From Pholiota molesta (taxonomy: Eukaryota > Basidiomycota > Agaricomycetes > Agaricales > Strophariaceae), in assembly GCA_014925825.1 (NCBI GenBank), contig JACGCK010000102.1:1-64000 (forward strand): DNA of 64,000 nucleotides. Direction: 5' to 3'. A model generated the notes under the pieces. That model saw nothing but the letters and a program-made list of their open reading frames with translations, did not search any database and was not told the DNA's origin. This document shows, in pieces, positions 11,343 to 20,951 of the stretch; the stretch's first letter is position 1, and each line of letters opens with the position of its first letter. Made by a program: the position numbers and the translations under genes.

Positions 11343-14300
11343 CAGCCTTGTCTGTTAATATTCTACATGAAGTCATGGCTGTTGCCCGGATAAAAATATT
11401 GCATCCAGAGAGGTAACTACCCACCTCACCTAGCTGGCTTTGAATAATTCCGCCCATTCCTGGTGCTCGCTGCTGGTCATTGGTGGCAGCGCTACTGCTC
11501 ACTGTAGCTGCCACTGCTGCTCACTGTGCTCAACAGTGCCAAGCACTGCTCGTCGCTGTTTTCAGGGTCATCCCAAAAAGGAAGCAATCAAAAAAAGTCC
11601 AAAAGAAGAATGACAAATTTGTAAGCTTTTTTCCCCATCATTTGTCAGCACTTGACCATCTATCATTAGATTTGACCCATTTTGGGACTTTCTGCTCATT
11701 GGCCCATCAAATATGCCATCAAGGACCAAACACATGACCTGGCACCTAACCACATGACCACACATGACTGCAAATGAGGCAGGGACCCTCCTAGGGGTGG
11801 GAAATGCCTAAAATAGCATTTTCCCAATATTATTGGAAATGCACCTGGGTAGCTGGTGCACCCTATATGGGACCCACAGGGACCATATTATACTGAAAGA
11901 TGCGGAATTAAATTCTAAATCCACCTGTGAAAGAATCATATGGATAGCTTTATTGGTTCAGGCCCTAGAAGCGAATTACTATTTGGTTGAAATAAGCGCA
12001 CTCATTGATGGCTGCTTTCCTCCGCAACCACGGGCTTGTTTTCTATAATCAAAGCTGCTGTCCGTAGGCGTTAAAAGCGCGCTTCGAACGCGTCCTTGAT
12101 CATAATTTTGCGACCATTCTTCGCTCCGTAAAACGCTCCGGATATATTTGCACTCGCACCGCATTAGCGCCGGCTACGCTGCTACTATCCGCGCGTATAT
12201 TATACCATAAAATAGGTTAATAAAACACCTTTCCAACGGTACCCTACTCGTTGTGATTGAACAACTCTCCGAGGCCCTATAAAGGAAATGGTTGTTTGTA
12301 AATAGAATATTAACCGCGGATCGCGCCGGAACGCGCGTAGGCTTGTTGGATTCCCCTGAATTTACCGGATTTAATGACACCCTGATTATAGGGATCAGAC
12401 GCCGGGAAGGCACTGAACTGGACATGGGGATGGCCTGGATATTGCTTTGCTGGCCGGAAGATGCTATTTTTAGCGCTGCCGAGCGCGGCCTCACCCAATC
12501 CGGGCATGGATTGGTGGCACTCTCCCCCTCCCCTCATATTGGAAATTCATTTCCTCCCTCAATTCCTATCCAATTGCTTCGTTCTTTTTCCTAATATTTA
12601 ACATAAATATGGTACTATGGGTCTATACTATTTGTACAGCATTATAATACATGCAGCATCTGTTAATTCGATATCTCTGTATTTTGGACACTGCATTTGG
12701 GGTTTTCACTGTATTTATGATGCTTATTGGCACATATAGAGCGGTGAAAAGCTAGAGGTAAGTACCTAATACACTTCCTGGTAGTTTAGAGGCTACCTGG
12801 ACACTGTCCTATAGCTCCATACCCATAAAGAGAGACATTACTGGATATCCTCCTTGATAAATCCATATCTCAGCCAATACTGTAGCTATAACCAAGTTCA
12901 AGCATCCATTAGAGTATTAGACATGTCTTCTTTAGTTCTGCCACTCAACAATTCTCTTCTCAATGCATTTCATTGGTCATATGACAAGAATGGTTAAATA
13001 TAGCAGAAATAGAGGTATTCTGCCTATAGCAATTCACATAACCATTTTAAAATTCTGTAGAGCTGGGATATTATAGCTCTCATCAATATCTACGATTAGA
13101 GATAGGCCGGAAAGAATTAGAGTGAGTGAGTGGAAAGATATGGTGGAAACATTCTACTGAAACATGATTTAAACATGTCTATGATAAGTAACATAGATAG
13201 CCTTGACCTATTCTGATGTTTTGAGTACTAATTCCACCATATCTTTCCACTCACTTACTCTATTTCCTTCCAGCCTATTTTGAATTGAAGGTATTGATGA
13301 GAGCTATACCATCCTCCCTCCATTGAATTTTAGAGTCCTTATGTGAATTACCATAGGAAGAATACCTCTATTTCTGCTATATTTAACCATTCTGGTGATA
13401 TGCCAATGAAATGGATTCAGACCAAAATTATTGAGTGAAGAACCAAAGAAGACCCATCTAATACTCTAATGGATGCTTGAACTTGGTTATAGCTACAGTA
13501 TTGGTTGAGATATGGAATTATCAAAGAGGATATCCAGTAATGTCTCTCTTTATGGGTATGGAGCTATAGGACAGTGTCCAGGTAGCCTCTAAACTACCAG
13601 GAAGTGTATTAGGTACTTACCTCTAGCTTTTCACCGCTCTATATGTGCCAATAAGCATCATAAATACAGTGAAAACCCCAAATGCAGTGTCCAAAATACA
13701 GAGATATCGAATTAACAGATGCTGCATGTATTATAATGCTGTACAAATAGTATAGACCCATAGTACCATATTTATGTTAAATATTAGGAAAAAGAACGAA
13801 GCAATTGGATAGGAATTGAGGGAGGAAATGAATTTCCAATATGAGGGGGAGGGGGAGAGTGCCACCAATCCATGCCCGGATTGGGTGAGGCCGCGCTCGG
13901 CAGCGCTAAAAATAGCATCTTCCGCCCAGCAAAGCAATATCCAGGCCATCCCCATGTCCAGTTCAGTGCCTTCCCGGCGTCTGATCCCTATAATCAGGGT
14001 GTCATTAAATCCGGTAAATTCAGGGGAATCCAACAAGCCTACGCGCGTTCCGGCGCGATCCGCGGTTAATATTCTATTTACAAACAACCATTTCCTTTAT
14101 AGGGCCTCGGAGAGTTGTTCAATCACAACGAGTAGGGTACCGTTGGAAAGGTGTTTTATTAACCTATTTTATGGTATAATATACGCGCGGATAGTAGCAG
14201 CGTAGCCGGCGCTAATGCGGTGCGAGTGCAAATATATCCGGAGCGTTTTACGGAGCGAAGAATGGTCGCAAAATTATGATCAAGGACGCGTTCGAAGCGC

Positions 14301-15015
14301 GCTTTTAACGCCTACGGACAGCAGCTTTGATTATAGAAAACAAGCCCGTGGTTGCGGAGGAAAGCAGCCATCAATGAGTGCGCTTATTTCAACCAAATAG
14401 TAATTCGCTTCTAGGGCCTGAACCAATAAAGCTATCCATATGATTCTTTCACAGGTGGATTTAGAATTTAATTCCGCATCTTTCAGTATAATATGGTCCC
14501 TGTGGGTCCCATATAGGGTGCACCAGCTACCCAGGTGCATTTCCAATAATATTGGGAAAATGCTATTTTAGGCATTTCCCACCCCTAGGAGGGTCCCTGC
14601 CTCATTTGCAGTCATGTGTGGTCATGTGGTTAGGTGCCAGGTCATGTGTTTGGTCCTTGATGGCATATTTGATGGGCCAATGAGCAGAAAGTCCCAAAAT
14701 GGGTCAAATCTAATGATAGATGGTCAAGTGCTGACAAATGATGGGGAAAAAAGCTTACAAATTTGTCATTCTTCTTTTGGACTTTTTTTGATTGCTTCCT
14801 TTTTGGGACGACCCTGAAAACAGCGATGAGCAGTGCTCGACACTGTTGAACACAGTGAGCAACAGCACTGCCACCAGTGATCAGCAGCGAGCACTAGGAA
14901 TGGGCGGAAATATTCAAAGCCAGCTAGGTGAGATGGGTAGTTACCTCTCTGGCTGCAATATTTTTATCCGGGTAATAGCCATAGGGTCCATGCATGAGAC
15001 TAGCAGACACTGGTG
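11343..15015. mobile_element. Foldback element, copy 1 (long inverted arms)
   Basis: The left arm, 11343-13147, is repeated inverted as 13233-15015 around an 85-bp unique centre, so the whole element is a near-palindrome with arms of about 1.8 kb. The ends are CAGCCTTGTC on the left and, read inward from the right, CACCAGTGTC. Every open frame in one arm has a mirror copy in the other, and none resembles a transposase, so it is non-autonomous. Copy 2 at 21592-25265 is nearly identical base for base. No convincing target duplication flanks this copy, so its flanks may have been rearranged. Confidence 0.85.
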
Positions 15016-16184
15016 GGCGAGCACACGTGATGGCGATATCAATCGCAATAGCTACGGCGGTGAGGACGAGGCGGCACGGTGAGGGACGGCGCATACCCGC
15101 CACCCCTTTGCAGGTAAGCAACGCCTCCTGTCAACGCCACCTGCTGCTCACAGCCCCCCTACTCATACCTAGCGGCTCTCGGGCGCCTCGTGTACGCCAC
15201 CCAATTGCCCACTCCCCCGACAGTGATCTGAATATGACGGGCACGAGCGCGACGGCGGCAGCGGGCTCGGGCGAGCACGACGACGATGGCGAGCATGCGT
15301 GGCATTGGGTATGACAACGGAGCCCCAGCACGGGCACAACGACCGCGGGCACGAGTACTACGCAGGTAAGTACTCCATCCCCTGCCCATGTTATAGCTCG
15401 CTCACCGGTAGATCAGCGACCCCAACGAGCGAGCGACAACTGCGGGAAGACCGGTGACGCCACGAGAACTGACGAGCCAGCACGCCACAACGAGTGCGGA
15501 CTTGAGTGCGACAAGCGCGAGCGCGGACACGAGTATGACGCGTGCGGGCACGAGTAACGCAGGTAAGCCCGTCATCCCCCTGGGTACGTCATAGCTCGCT
15601 CACCAGTATATCAGCACCCACGATGACAAAGCGACAGCTGTGGGAAGGCCGGTCACGGGCGATTGCGACGAGAGCGCGTGGGTAGGGCGGCAGCGGAGGG
15701 TTGGACGAGCCAGCGCGACCAGCACGGCACGAGCGCGGGCACGAGCGCGACGAGACAGCAAGCACGGGCGCGGGTACGACGAGCAAGTGCGATACGAGCA
15801 CGTTAGGCGCGAACGCGGGCACAGGCACGGCAGGCGTGGCAGCGTGAGCGCGGGCACGGGTATGGCGAGCGTGAGCGCGGGCACGGATGTGGCGAGCGTG
15901 AGCGCGGGCACGGATGTGGCGAGCGTGAGCGCGGGCACGGATGTGGCGAGCGTGAGCGCGGGCACGGATGTGGCGAGCGTGAGCGCGGGCACGGATGTGG
16001 CGAGCGCTAGCGTGTAGCGAGCGGGGCGGACGCTATATTTACTGTTGTTGTAGTCTTTATTTTTATAATATATTTATTTTGTTCACTTTATATATAACCG
16101 TGAGAATATTATGAAATGACCCTGAAAAGGACAGTGGTGGGCACCACCGGAGAGGCTGACTGATGAGCAAAATATTCAAAGTCA
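15016..16184. other. GC-rich segment with repeated GGCACGAG units and splice-like GCAGGTAAG
   Basis: No gene is recognised. The sequence is made of GGGCACGAGCGCGAC-type units. Three places read GCAGGTAAG (about 15111, 15363, 15561), each followed by 45-65 bases ending in a C-rich or AG-containing stretch, so the repeat unit carries a donor-like site. The AT-rich end (16030-16110) may be the far edge of the GC-rich repeat. Confidence 0.4.
15839..16011 (+). repeat. 27-bp tandem repeat, about six units
   Basis: The unit GCGAGCGTGAGCGCGGGCAC plus GGATGTG is repeated head to tail with only one or two variant bases in the first units. In the forward frame it encodes the nine-residue unit VASVSAGTD. 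No start or domain context supports a protein. Confidence 0.8.
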
Positions 16185-16285
16185 GCTTAGAGGGGTGGCT
16201 GTGTAGGCTGAATTAGCAGCCTGGATGCATGCGGCATTTGTGTAGACTCATAGGATTTCATATAGAATTTTAACGGACAAGGCTG
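16185..16285 (+). mobile_element. Right end of a diverged CAGCCTTGTC-type element
   Basis: It ends TTAACGGACAAGGCTG directly against the surviving part of the copia-1 3' LTR. Inverted, it aligns with the left end of the foldback elements from the tip inward, and upstream (16120-16180) it keeps the CAGGGTCAT-like and CAGCTTGACTTTGAAT-like blocks. This indicates a related but older element. Confidence 0.55.
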
Positions 16286-16561
16286 TAAAAGGACGGTGAT
16301 CTCGCTTGAGGTCGCTATTGTCCATTGTTTTATTCTATTCCTCCTGAACCTTATTTTCTTTTCACGTATACACGGACGCAACACACGGGCTCCCTCAGTC
16401 GATTTCATATCGTTGACTGAGGTGAGCATCCGTCTAGTTTATTTTATTCTCGTATATTTTTCTCATAAAATCCTTTGTAGCATACTTCGTATCCTAACAG
16501 GTAGCTACGACGAATACAGTCGATTTCATATCGTTGACTGAGCATACTTCGTATCCTAACA
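16286..16561 (+). repeat. Copia-1 3' LTR, first 80 bases missing
   Basis: It matches the 5' LTR from 7409 to 7684 with only a few differences (such as ATACATGG/ATACACGG) and ends TATCCTAACA before the GTTGG duplication. The start is replaced by the CAGCC-type element end at 16285. Confidence 0.85.
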
Positions 16562-16566
16562 GTTGG

Positions 16567-17809
16567 TATCTGCAATGAACAGCCATTGCCAACCGGGTTC
16601 TTGATGTACCGGTTGAGGGTACAAACATTGTTGGAGGCCGTGTTTTCGAGGTATTCCACCCAATGTTGACACTTGGCAGTAGTTATCGCATCGCCATAGG
16701 CCTTCTCTGCTTCTTTGAAATCTGTGTGGGAGATGTGAGTGGGTAATGCTTGGTATTTCTCTGCTTGTTGACATAGCTGGTTTAATCTCTGCTTCATTTT
16801 CTTGAGATCCAAATTCCACCATTGTTTCGAGTGGGGGCAAGGCTTGTTGATGGGTACATGCTGCTTGATAGCAGACTAGAGTGTTTCAGTGAGAGTTGAC
16901 GCAATGTGGTCAATGTCCACGGCATTGCTGGCCTCCCGAGGGAGGTGTGCTTCATCAAGTTGAGCCTTCACGTGTGCCCAAAAAGAGTCCCAGTCAGTGT
17001 CTCTGAAATTCTGGGAAGGGATGGTGTCTGTTCGTGTTTGGGGAAGATTGATCTCTGTAACAATAGAATAATGATCAGTATGTACAAAATTCCAGGCAGA
17101 ATTGACATTGCAGCTCGTGATACTTGGGGCCAAGCCCTCTAAGCACCAAATGTTATCCGTCCGAGACTCTTTCTTCCACACCATGTGCCATAGAGTCGGG
17201 ATTCCTTTTGGCAATGCCATCTGCATGGCATAGTCAGCTGCCAGCTGGATTAGTACGTCAGACCTCTGTGTCACTGCAGGTGTAAAGAGTCAGAAATCAT
17301 CATCCCTGTCCCAGAGGACACTATGACAGTTAAAATCCCCTCCCCAGAGCATGTGATCCTGCTCGTCGCATAGTAGCTTGCCCTGATGTTCGTTGAGATA
17401 TGCCTTGAGTGTCTTGATGGTTTCCATGTGGCTGCCATCATTGTAGATGTTGAAGATGGCCAGATTGCTACCTTTGCCCAGTAGCTGGATTGCTGTGATG
17501 TCGTTGTTGCCTGGTATAGGGAGTTTGTGCCATGTGCCTGTCTGTAATTCTGCATTAACCCATATCACAGAATGCACAAGTTTGTCGGGAGAGCTTATCC
17601 TGCCTGTCCTTGGGGTAAACCCCAAGGAATTTATTTGGCACTTGAATGTGGCCATATTGCGGGTGGACATAGGGTTCTTGAACTAGTATGATATTGAATT
17701 TCGTGGCAAGCACATAGTTGTAGAGGTCTTGGTGTGCTTTCTTAGATTTGTTTAGATTAACCTGTAAAAGTTGCAGTTGTTTCTTGTGAGTATTAATTGG
17801 TTGACTCAT
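16567..17809 (-). pseudogene. LINE-1 ORF2, 5' part: AP-type endonuclease
   Basis: ATG at 17809 (MSQPINTHKKQLQLLQVNLN). Exonuclease-endonuclease-phosphatase motifs appear in order: QVNLNKS, VQEPYV (about 17680), WGGDFNCHS (about 17335), TDNIWC and TDHYSIV (about 17160-17060). This is the nicking domain that starts target-primed reverse transcription. A linker leads to NGCSLQIP at the copia-1 junction and resumes at 7323 in frame. Frameshifts lie near 17560, 17285 and 16870, so it is inactive. Confidence 0.8.
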
Positions 17810-19364
17810 CAGTTATAGTCGGGGCAGCGGGCGCCTGTGAAGCTTGTGATCCAGGTGTCGCAGAAGGAGGTGTCTGACTTCTGGGTGTCGGTGTTCGACA
17901 TTGGTATATGCTTTGCAGTTGTGATCATCCCAGGAAGTCACCTAGTGTTTGTTGGCGAAGTGGCTGGGGGCCTCGAGCTGTCATCAAGGCCTCTTGACGT
18001 ACTGGCGGCAGCTGTGGAAGCATTGGCTGCTCTTCCTTCCATGTCCAGGGCTGGGTTGATGGGTAGAAAGGGAGGGCGTTTTCGGGGTGATGGTCATTGG
18101 ACTCTTGACATTTGTGTAAGAAAGTCGGGCACTGTCAATCCCAACTGGCATGCCCAGATTTGTTGCAGGGGGTGCAAAATGCTGCTTCGTGGTCAGTACA
18201 GTCATTCATGTGATGGTCTTTCTGTCTGCATGCCCCACAAGTGTCAGCTTTTGCAATGCACTCTGCTGCAACATGGTTCCATCTATGGCATTTGAGGCAC
18301 CTGATAGGCTCTTTAGTACTTTTTACAACCGAGACTTTCTTACTGCAGAGGACAAGGCCTCATAGGATCGCTTCATTTGCCTGATCTGGGTGATTGAAGG
18401 TGACAATCATATGCACTATGGATTGCAAGGCTTTCCTGTTCTTTGGATTCTTTGCCCACCTGGCTTTCACCAGGTATTCCTCTGAGAGATGGGTATTCGT
18501 TGCGAGGATCTCATCGAGATCACCAGGGTTAGCCGTGATGGGCATGGAGCACACTACAACATGGTAGTGTTGAGCCCAAACCACTGCGCCACCCGCAGTA
18601 GTGCCTAGAGCTGCAACGAAACTATTAGCATTGCTCTTGGTAGAGAACCACTTAGCTGCTGCATCTGTCATGAATTCCCCCAGAATTCCCTTGTTGCTGA
18701 GGTGTTTGACCATTCGGATCCTTCCGCAGTCTTTAGGGATCTCTGTCTTGTCCAGTGCCACATTAAATGCCTTGAGGATCTCTTGCTGGCTCATCTGGTG
18801 TACATTGGAATCCTTCGGGAAGTCGACAAGCAGTTGGCACACTCTGATCCCCTCCTTGGCTGTGACATGTGGATTGGCGCCCATTGGGGGGGCTCATGAG
18901 TGCATCACAGTATGGTGAGGGAGTCGGAGCCTGTCCCTCGAGAGGCCTGGTTGCTTGAGAGAGTGTCTGCACATGCTGAGTGACTTTGGCACCCAATTTT
19001 GTGGTGAATCCGGTAAACGTCAACTGTAGGTCCTCCGCCATAGAGTTTACTTCACAGAGGATCGCATCGCGGATCATCATCTTCAGCCCATCATCTGCCA
19101 TGTCTTCAAGTAGTGTTGCCACCGACCAGATGACATCAGCCAATGTCTTGCCCTTGATTGTGTTTGGACCATCTACCAAGTTAGCAATTTGGTGCAGACA
19201 CTGGGACATCACCTGAGCCATGATATCCATGCCATGTGGCACCAGGAGACTCTTGCTCTCGAGTAGGCACCAGTGGCATGTTGCAGTCTTATTGTCATCT
19301 GCCGTGGTGCTGAGGTCACTGTTTTGTCTTTTTCTTTTGGGTTTTTTGGTGGAGGCTTTCTCAT
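17793..19364 (-). pseudogene. LINE-1 ORF1: nucleic-acid-binding protein with CCHC knuckles
   Basis: The start is taken at ATG 19364 (MRKPPPKNPKEKDK, lysine-rich). A central RRM-like region (about 18880-18360) precedes three knuckles of the C-x2-C-x4-H-x4-C form: CLKCHRWNHVAAEC, CGACRQKDHHMNDC, and a third whose last Cys codon reads TGA (about 18138). The tail is Pro/Thr-rich and runs to a TAA ending at 17793, so it overlaps the ORF2 start by about 17 bases in another frame. The protein would coat LINE RNA. At least two frameshifts (about 19240, 18890) inactivate it. Confidence 0.7.
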
Positions 19365-20003
19365 GTTAGTCGACAGGTGCGAGATAACAAGCTAGTAGGG
19401 TGTATATGCAGTAGCTACTCTTAATCTATAGCCGTTCCACACCTTTGCGCAGATTTCCCTGCTTATTGCAGCATGGGAAATAGGGAGATGGTGGTGGTAT
19501 CAGATCAAGGAGAGTTTCCAACAGCCAGTTATACAGTGGGCAATGTCCAAAGCACTGAGGACATTGTGCAGCTTCTTTATTGCTTTGTCTCTTCCCACCA
19601 ACTCCCCAGTCAGTGTATTTATCAATGAGTGCTCCAAAGGAAGACCCTGTTTGCTAGTGTCTGCAGGTCCGGTCCGGTCTGGTCTTTTGCCCAAATTTGG
19701 CAAGACCGAGACCAAGACTGGTCCAGGGCAGTCTCAAGACTGCAAAAAACTGACAAAGACCGACATAGACCGGTTTATGTCAGTCTTGGGTGGTTCAGCA
19801 ACTGACAAAAACCGGTTTCAACCAGTCCTAGTTCAGACTAGTTGAGAACTGGCTGTAGACCGGTCTTAATTAGCATTTTAAGCTGGATTTTCCATGTAGA
19901 AACCATTTAACTAGTAGAAATTAGACTACTTGAGTGCATTTGCCCATATCTCAATGAGTTCGTAACCAAATATTATGTGTAAAGGCTTATTCAATAGGTA
20001 TTT
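19365..20003. other. LINE-1 5' flank and a GACCGG-rich repeat remnant
   Basis: No gene. The part to about 19500 is probably the LINE-1 5' leader. Between 19664 and 19880 short motifs GACCGGT, AGACTGG and CAGTC recur in both orientations, the look of transposon subterminal repeats, but no matching ends are found. Confidence 0.4.
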
Positions 20004-20266
20004 TTGTTAGAGTTGCCTATTCACTCTCAGCTGATGTGGTCACATGTAATCACATGACACACATGTATGTAGCTGTAGAACAACCTCTGGAGTCCTTAGT
20101 TACTCACTTCGGACTCCAGGCAAGTAGATAGCTCTGTTCCTCCTCAATACACTTCAGTTACTCACTTTGGACTCCAGGCTCTCATAGCCGCTCTGTCTGA
20201 TACACTGAGACCGTGAAACTCACCCAGCAGGTGTCTCGTCTGTTCCCGAACTCGCCACCTTTTTCA
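20004..20266 (+). repeat. Copia-2 5' LTR
   Basis: The 263-bp repeat starts TGTTAGAGTTGCC and ends CCACCTTTTTCA. It contains two copies of AGTTACTCACTT-GGACTCCAGGC. The same LTR family occurs at 34913 (tail only), 44488, 44973, 46658 (part) and 51344 (part). Confidence 0.85.
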
Positions 20267-20280
20267 GGTTATGGGCCCCG
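20267..20280 (+). promoter_or_regulatory. Copia-2 primer-binding site
   Basis: GGTTATGGGCCCCG abuts the LTR, identical to the site of copia-1 and copia-3 although their LTRs are unrelated. Confidence 0.75.
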
Positions 20281-20471
20281 TGCACACAGCGCTTTAAATT
20301 TGTTTTCCAACCACAGTCTCAACTTTCCATTTCTGCACTCTTGCTCTTTTCACTCGCACTTGCCGCACCGTTGGTCCTACTGCCATGTCATCGCGTCAGA
20401 ATGTTCATCGCACACCCCCACGCATCTTCTCTCAACGCCGCCAGGTCATCTCATTTCCATCTCGCTCTATC

Positions 20472-20829
20472 ATGGCTTCTTCCTCCCTCCCCACCTTTGC
20501 CAAACTCAATGCCTCCAACTACCCAACTTGGTGTGGTGAAATGCAGGCTTGGCTATGCTCCCAGGGCATTTGGCACATTGTTTCTGGTCAATCCAAGGCC
20601 CCCACGGTCTTGTCGCCTCCCAAGGATGGAGAAGACGCTGCACTCAACACTTGGTACCTCAAATCTGACAAAGCGGCTGGCTACGTCTATCTGGCAGTGG
20701 ATGAGAACCAGAAGATCCATTTTGCGATGATTTTGGACGATCCAGTGAAGATGTGGGCTGCCCTGGCTGCAGTACACCTCCAGAAACGTCCTGGTGCACG
20801 CTTCAACACCTATGACGACCTCTTCTCTA
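20472..20829 (+). pseudogene. Copia-2 gag, N-terminal part
   Basis: ATG at 20472 (MASSSLPTFAKLNASNYPTW) is followed by an intact gag N-terminal domain: a UBN2-like/DUF4219-like start with GEMQAWL, then WAALAAVHLQKRPGARF. The frame is cut after YDDLFS by the left end of a KDZ-type element. The rest of copia-2 is not in the window. The same gag is continuous in copia-A from 42631. Confidence 0.8.
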
Positions 20830-20951
20830 CAGTACTTTACCCTCCACCACCTTTAACCAGTGGACATCACTGGTCACCACTGGTCACCACTGGTCACCAC
20901 TGGTCACCACTGGTCACCACTGGTCACCACTGGTCACCACTGGTTGACCAG

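Larger units (their letters stand above)
7329..16561 (+). mobile_element. Copia-1: Ty1/copia element with its RT region replaced
   Basis: It is bounded by two LTR copies and a GTTGG duplication inside LINE-1. It keeps its 5' LTR, primer site, gag, protease and integrase (to 10250). Reverse transcriptase, RNase H, polypurine tract and the first 80 bases of the 3' LTR are gone, replaced by GC-rich repeats, foldback copy 1 and a second element end (10251-16285). It cannot move by itself. Confidence 0.85.
5161..19364 (-). mobile_element. LINE-1: Tad1-like non-LTR retrotransposon split by copia-1
   Basis: The order on the minus strand is ORF1 with CCHC knuckles, then an ORF2 with AP-type endonuclease, reverse transcriptase with a YVDD motif and RNase H. 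That is the Tad1-type layout known from fungi. The element is cut between 7323 and 16567 by copia-1, and deleting the insertion plus one GTTGG duplication restores a continuous ORF2 frame. The 3' end is missing: the RNase H frame decays at about 5160 with no C-terminal zinc motif, UTR or poly(A). LINE-2 at 28392 is a related copy that keeps this end. The element carries several stops and frameshifts. Confidence 0.85.

Noticed and set aside
10793..11514. Overlapping open frames of 130-190 codons on both strands
   Set aside because: The region is GC-rich with CGTC/GCTC repeats that suppress stops in all frames; frames in both directions overlap fully and none has a recognisable domain.
11330..15030. 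Target duplication for foldback copy 1
   Set aside because: The flanks GGCGGGTG and GGCGAGCA agree at only five of eight bases, which is not better than expected in such GC-rich DNA.
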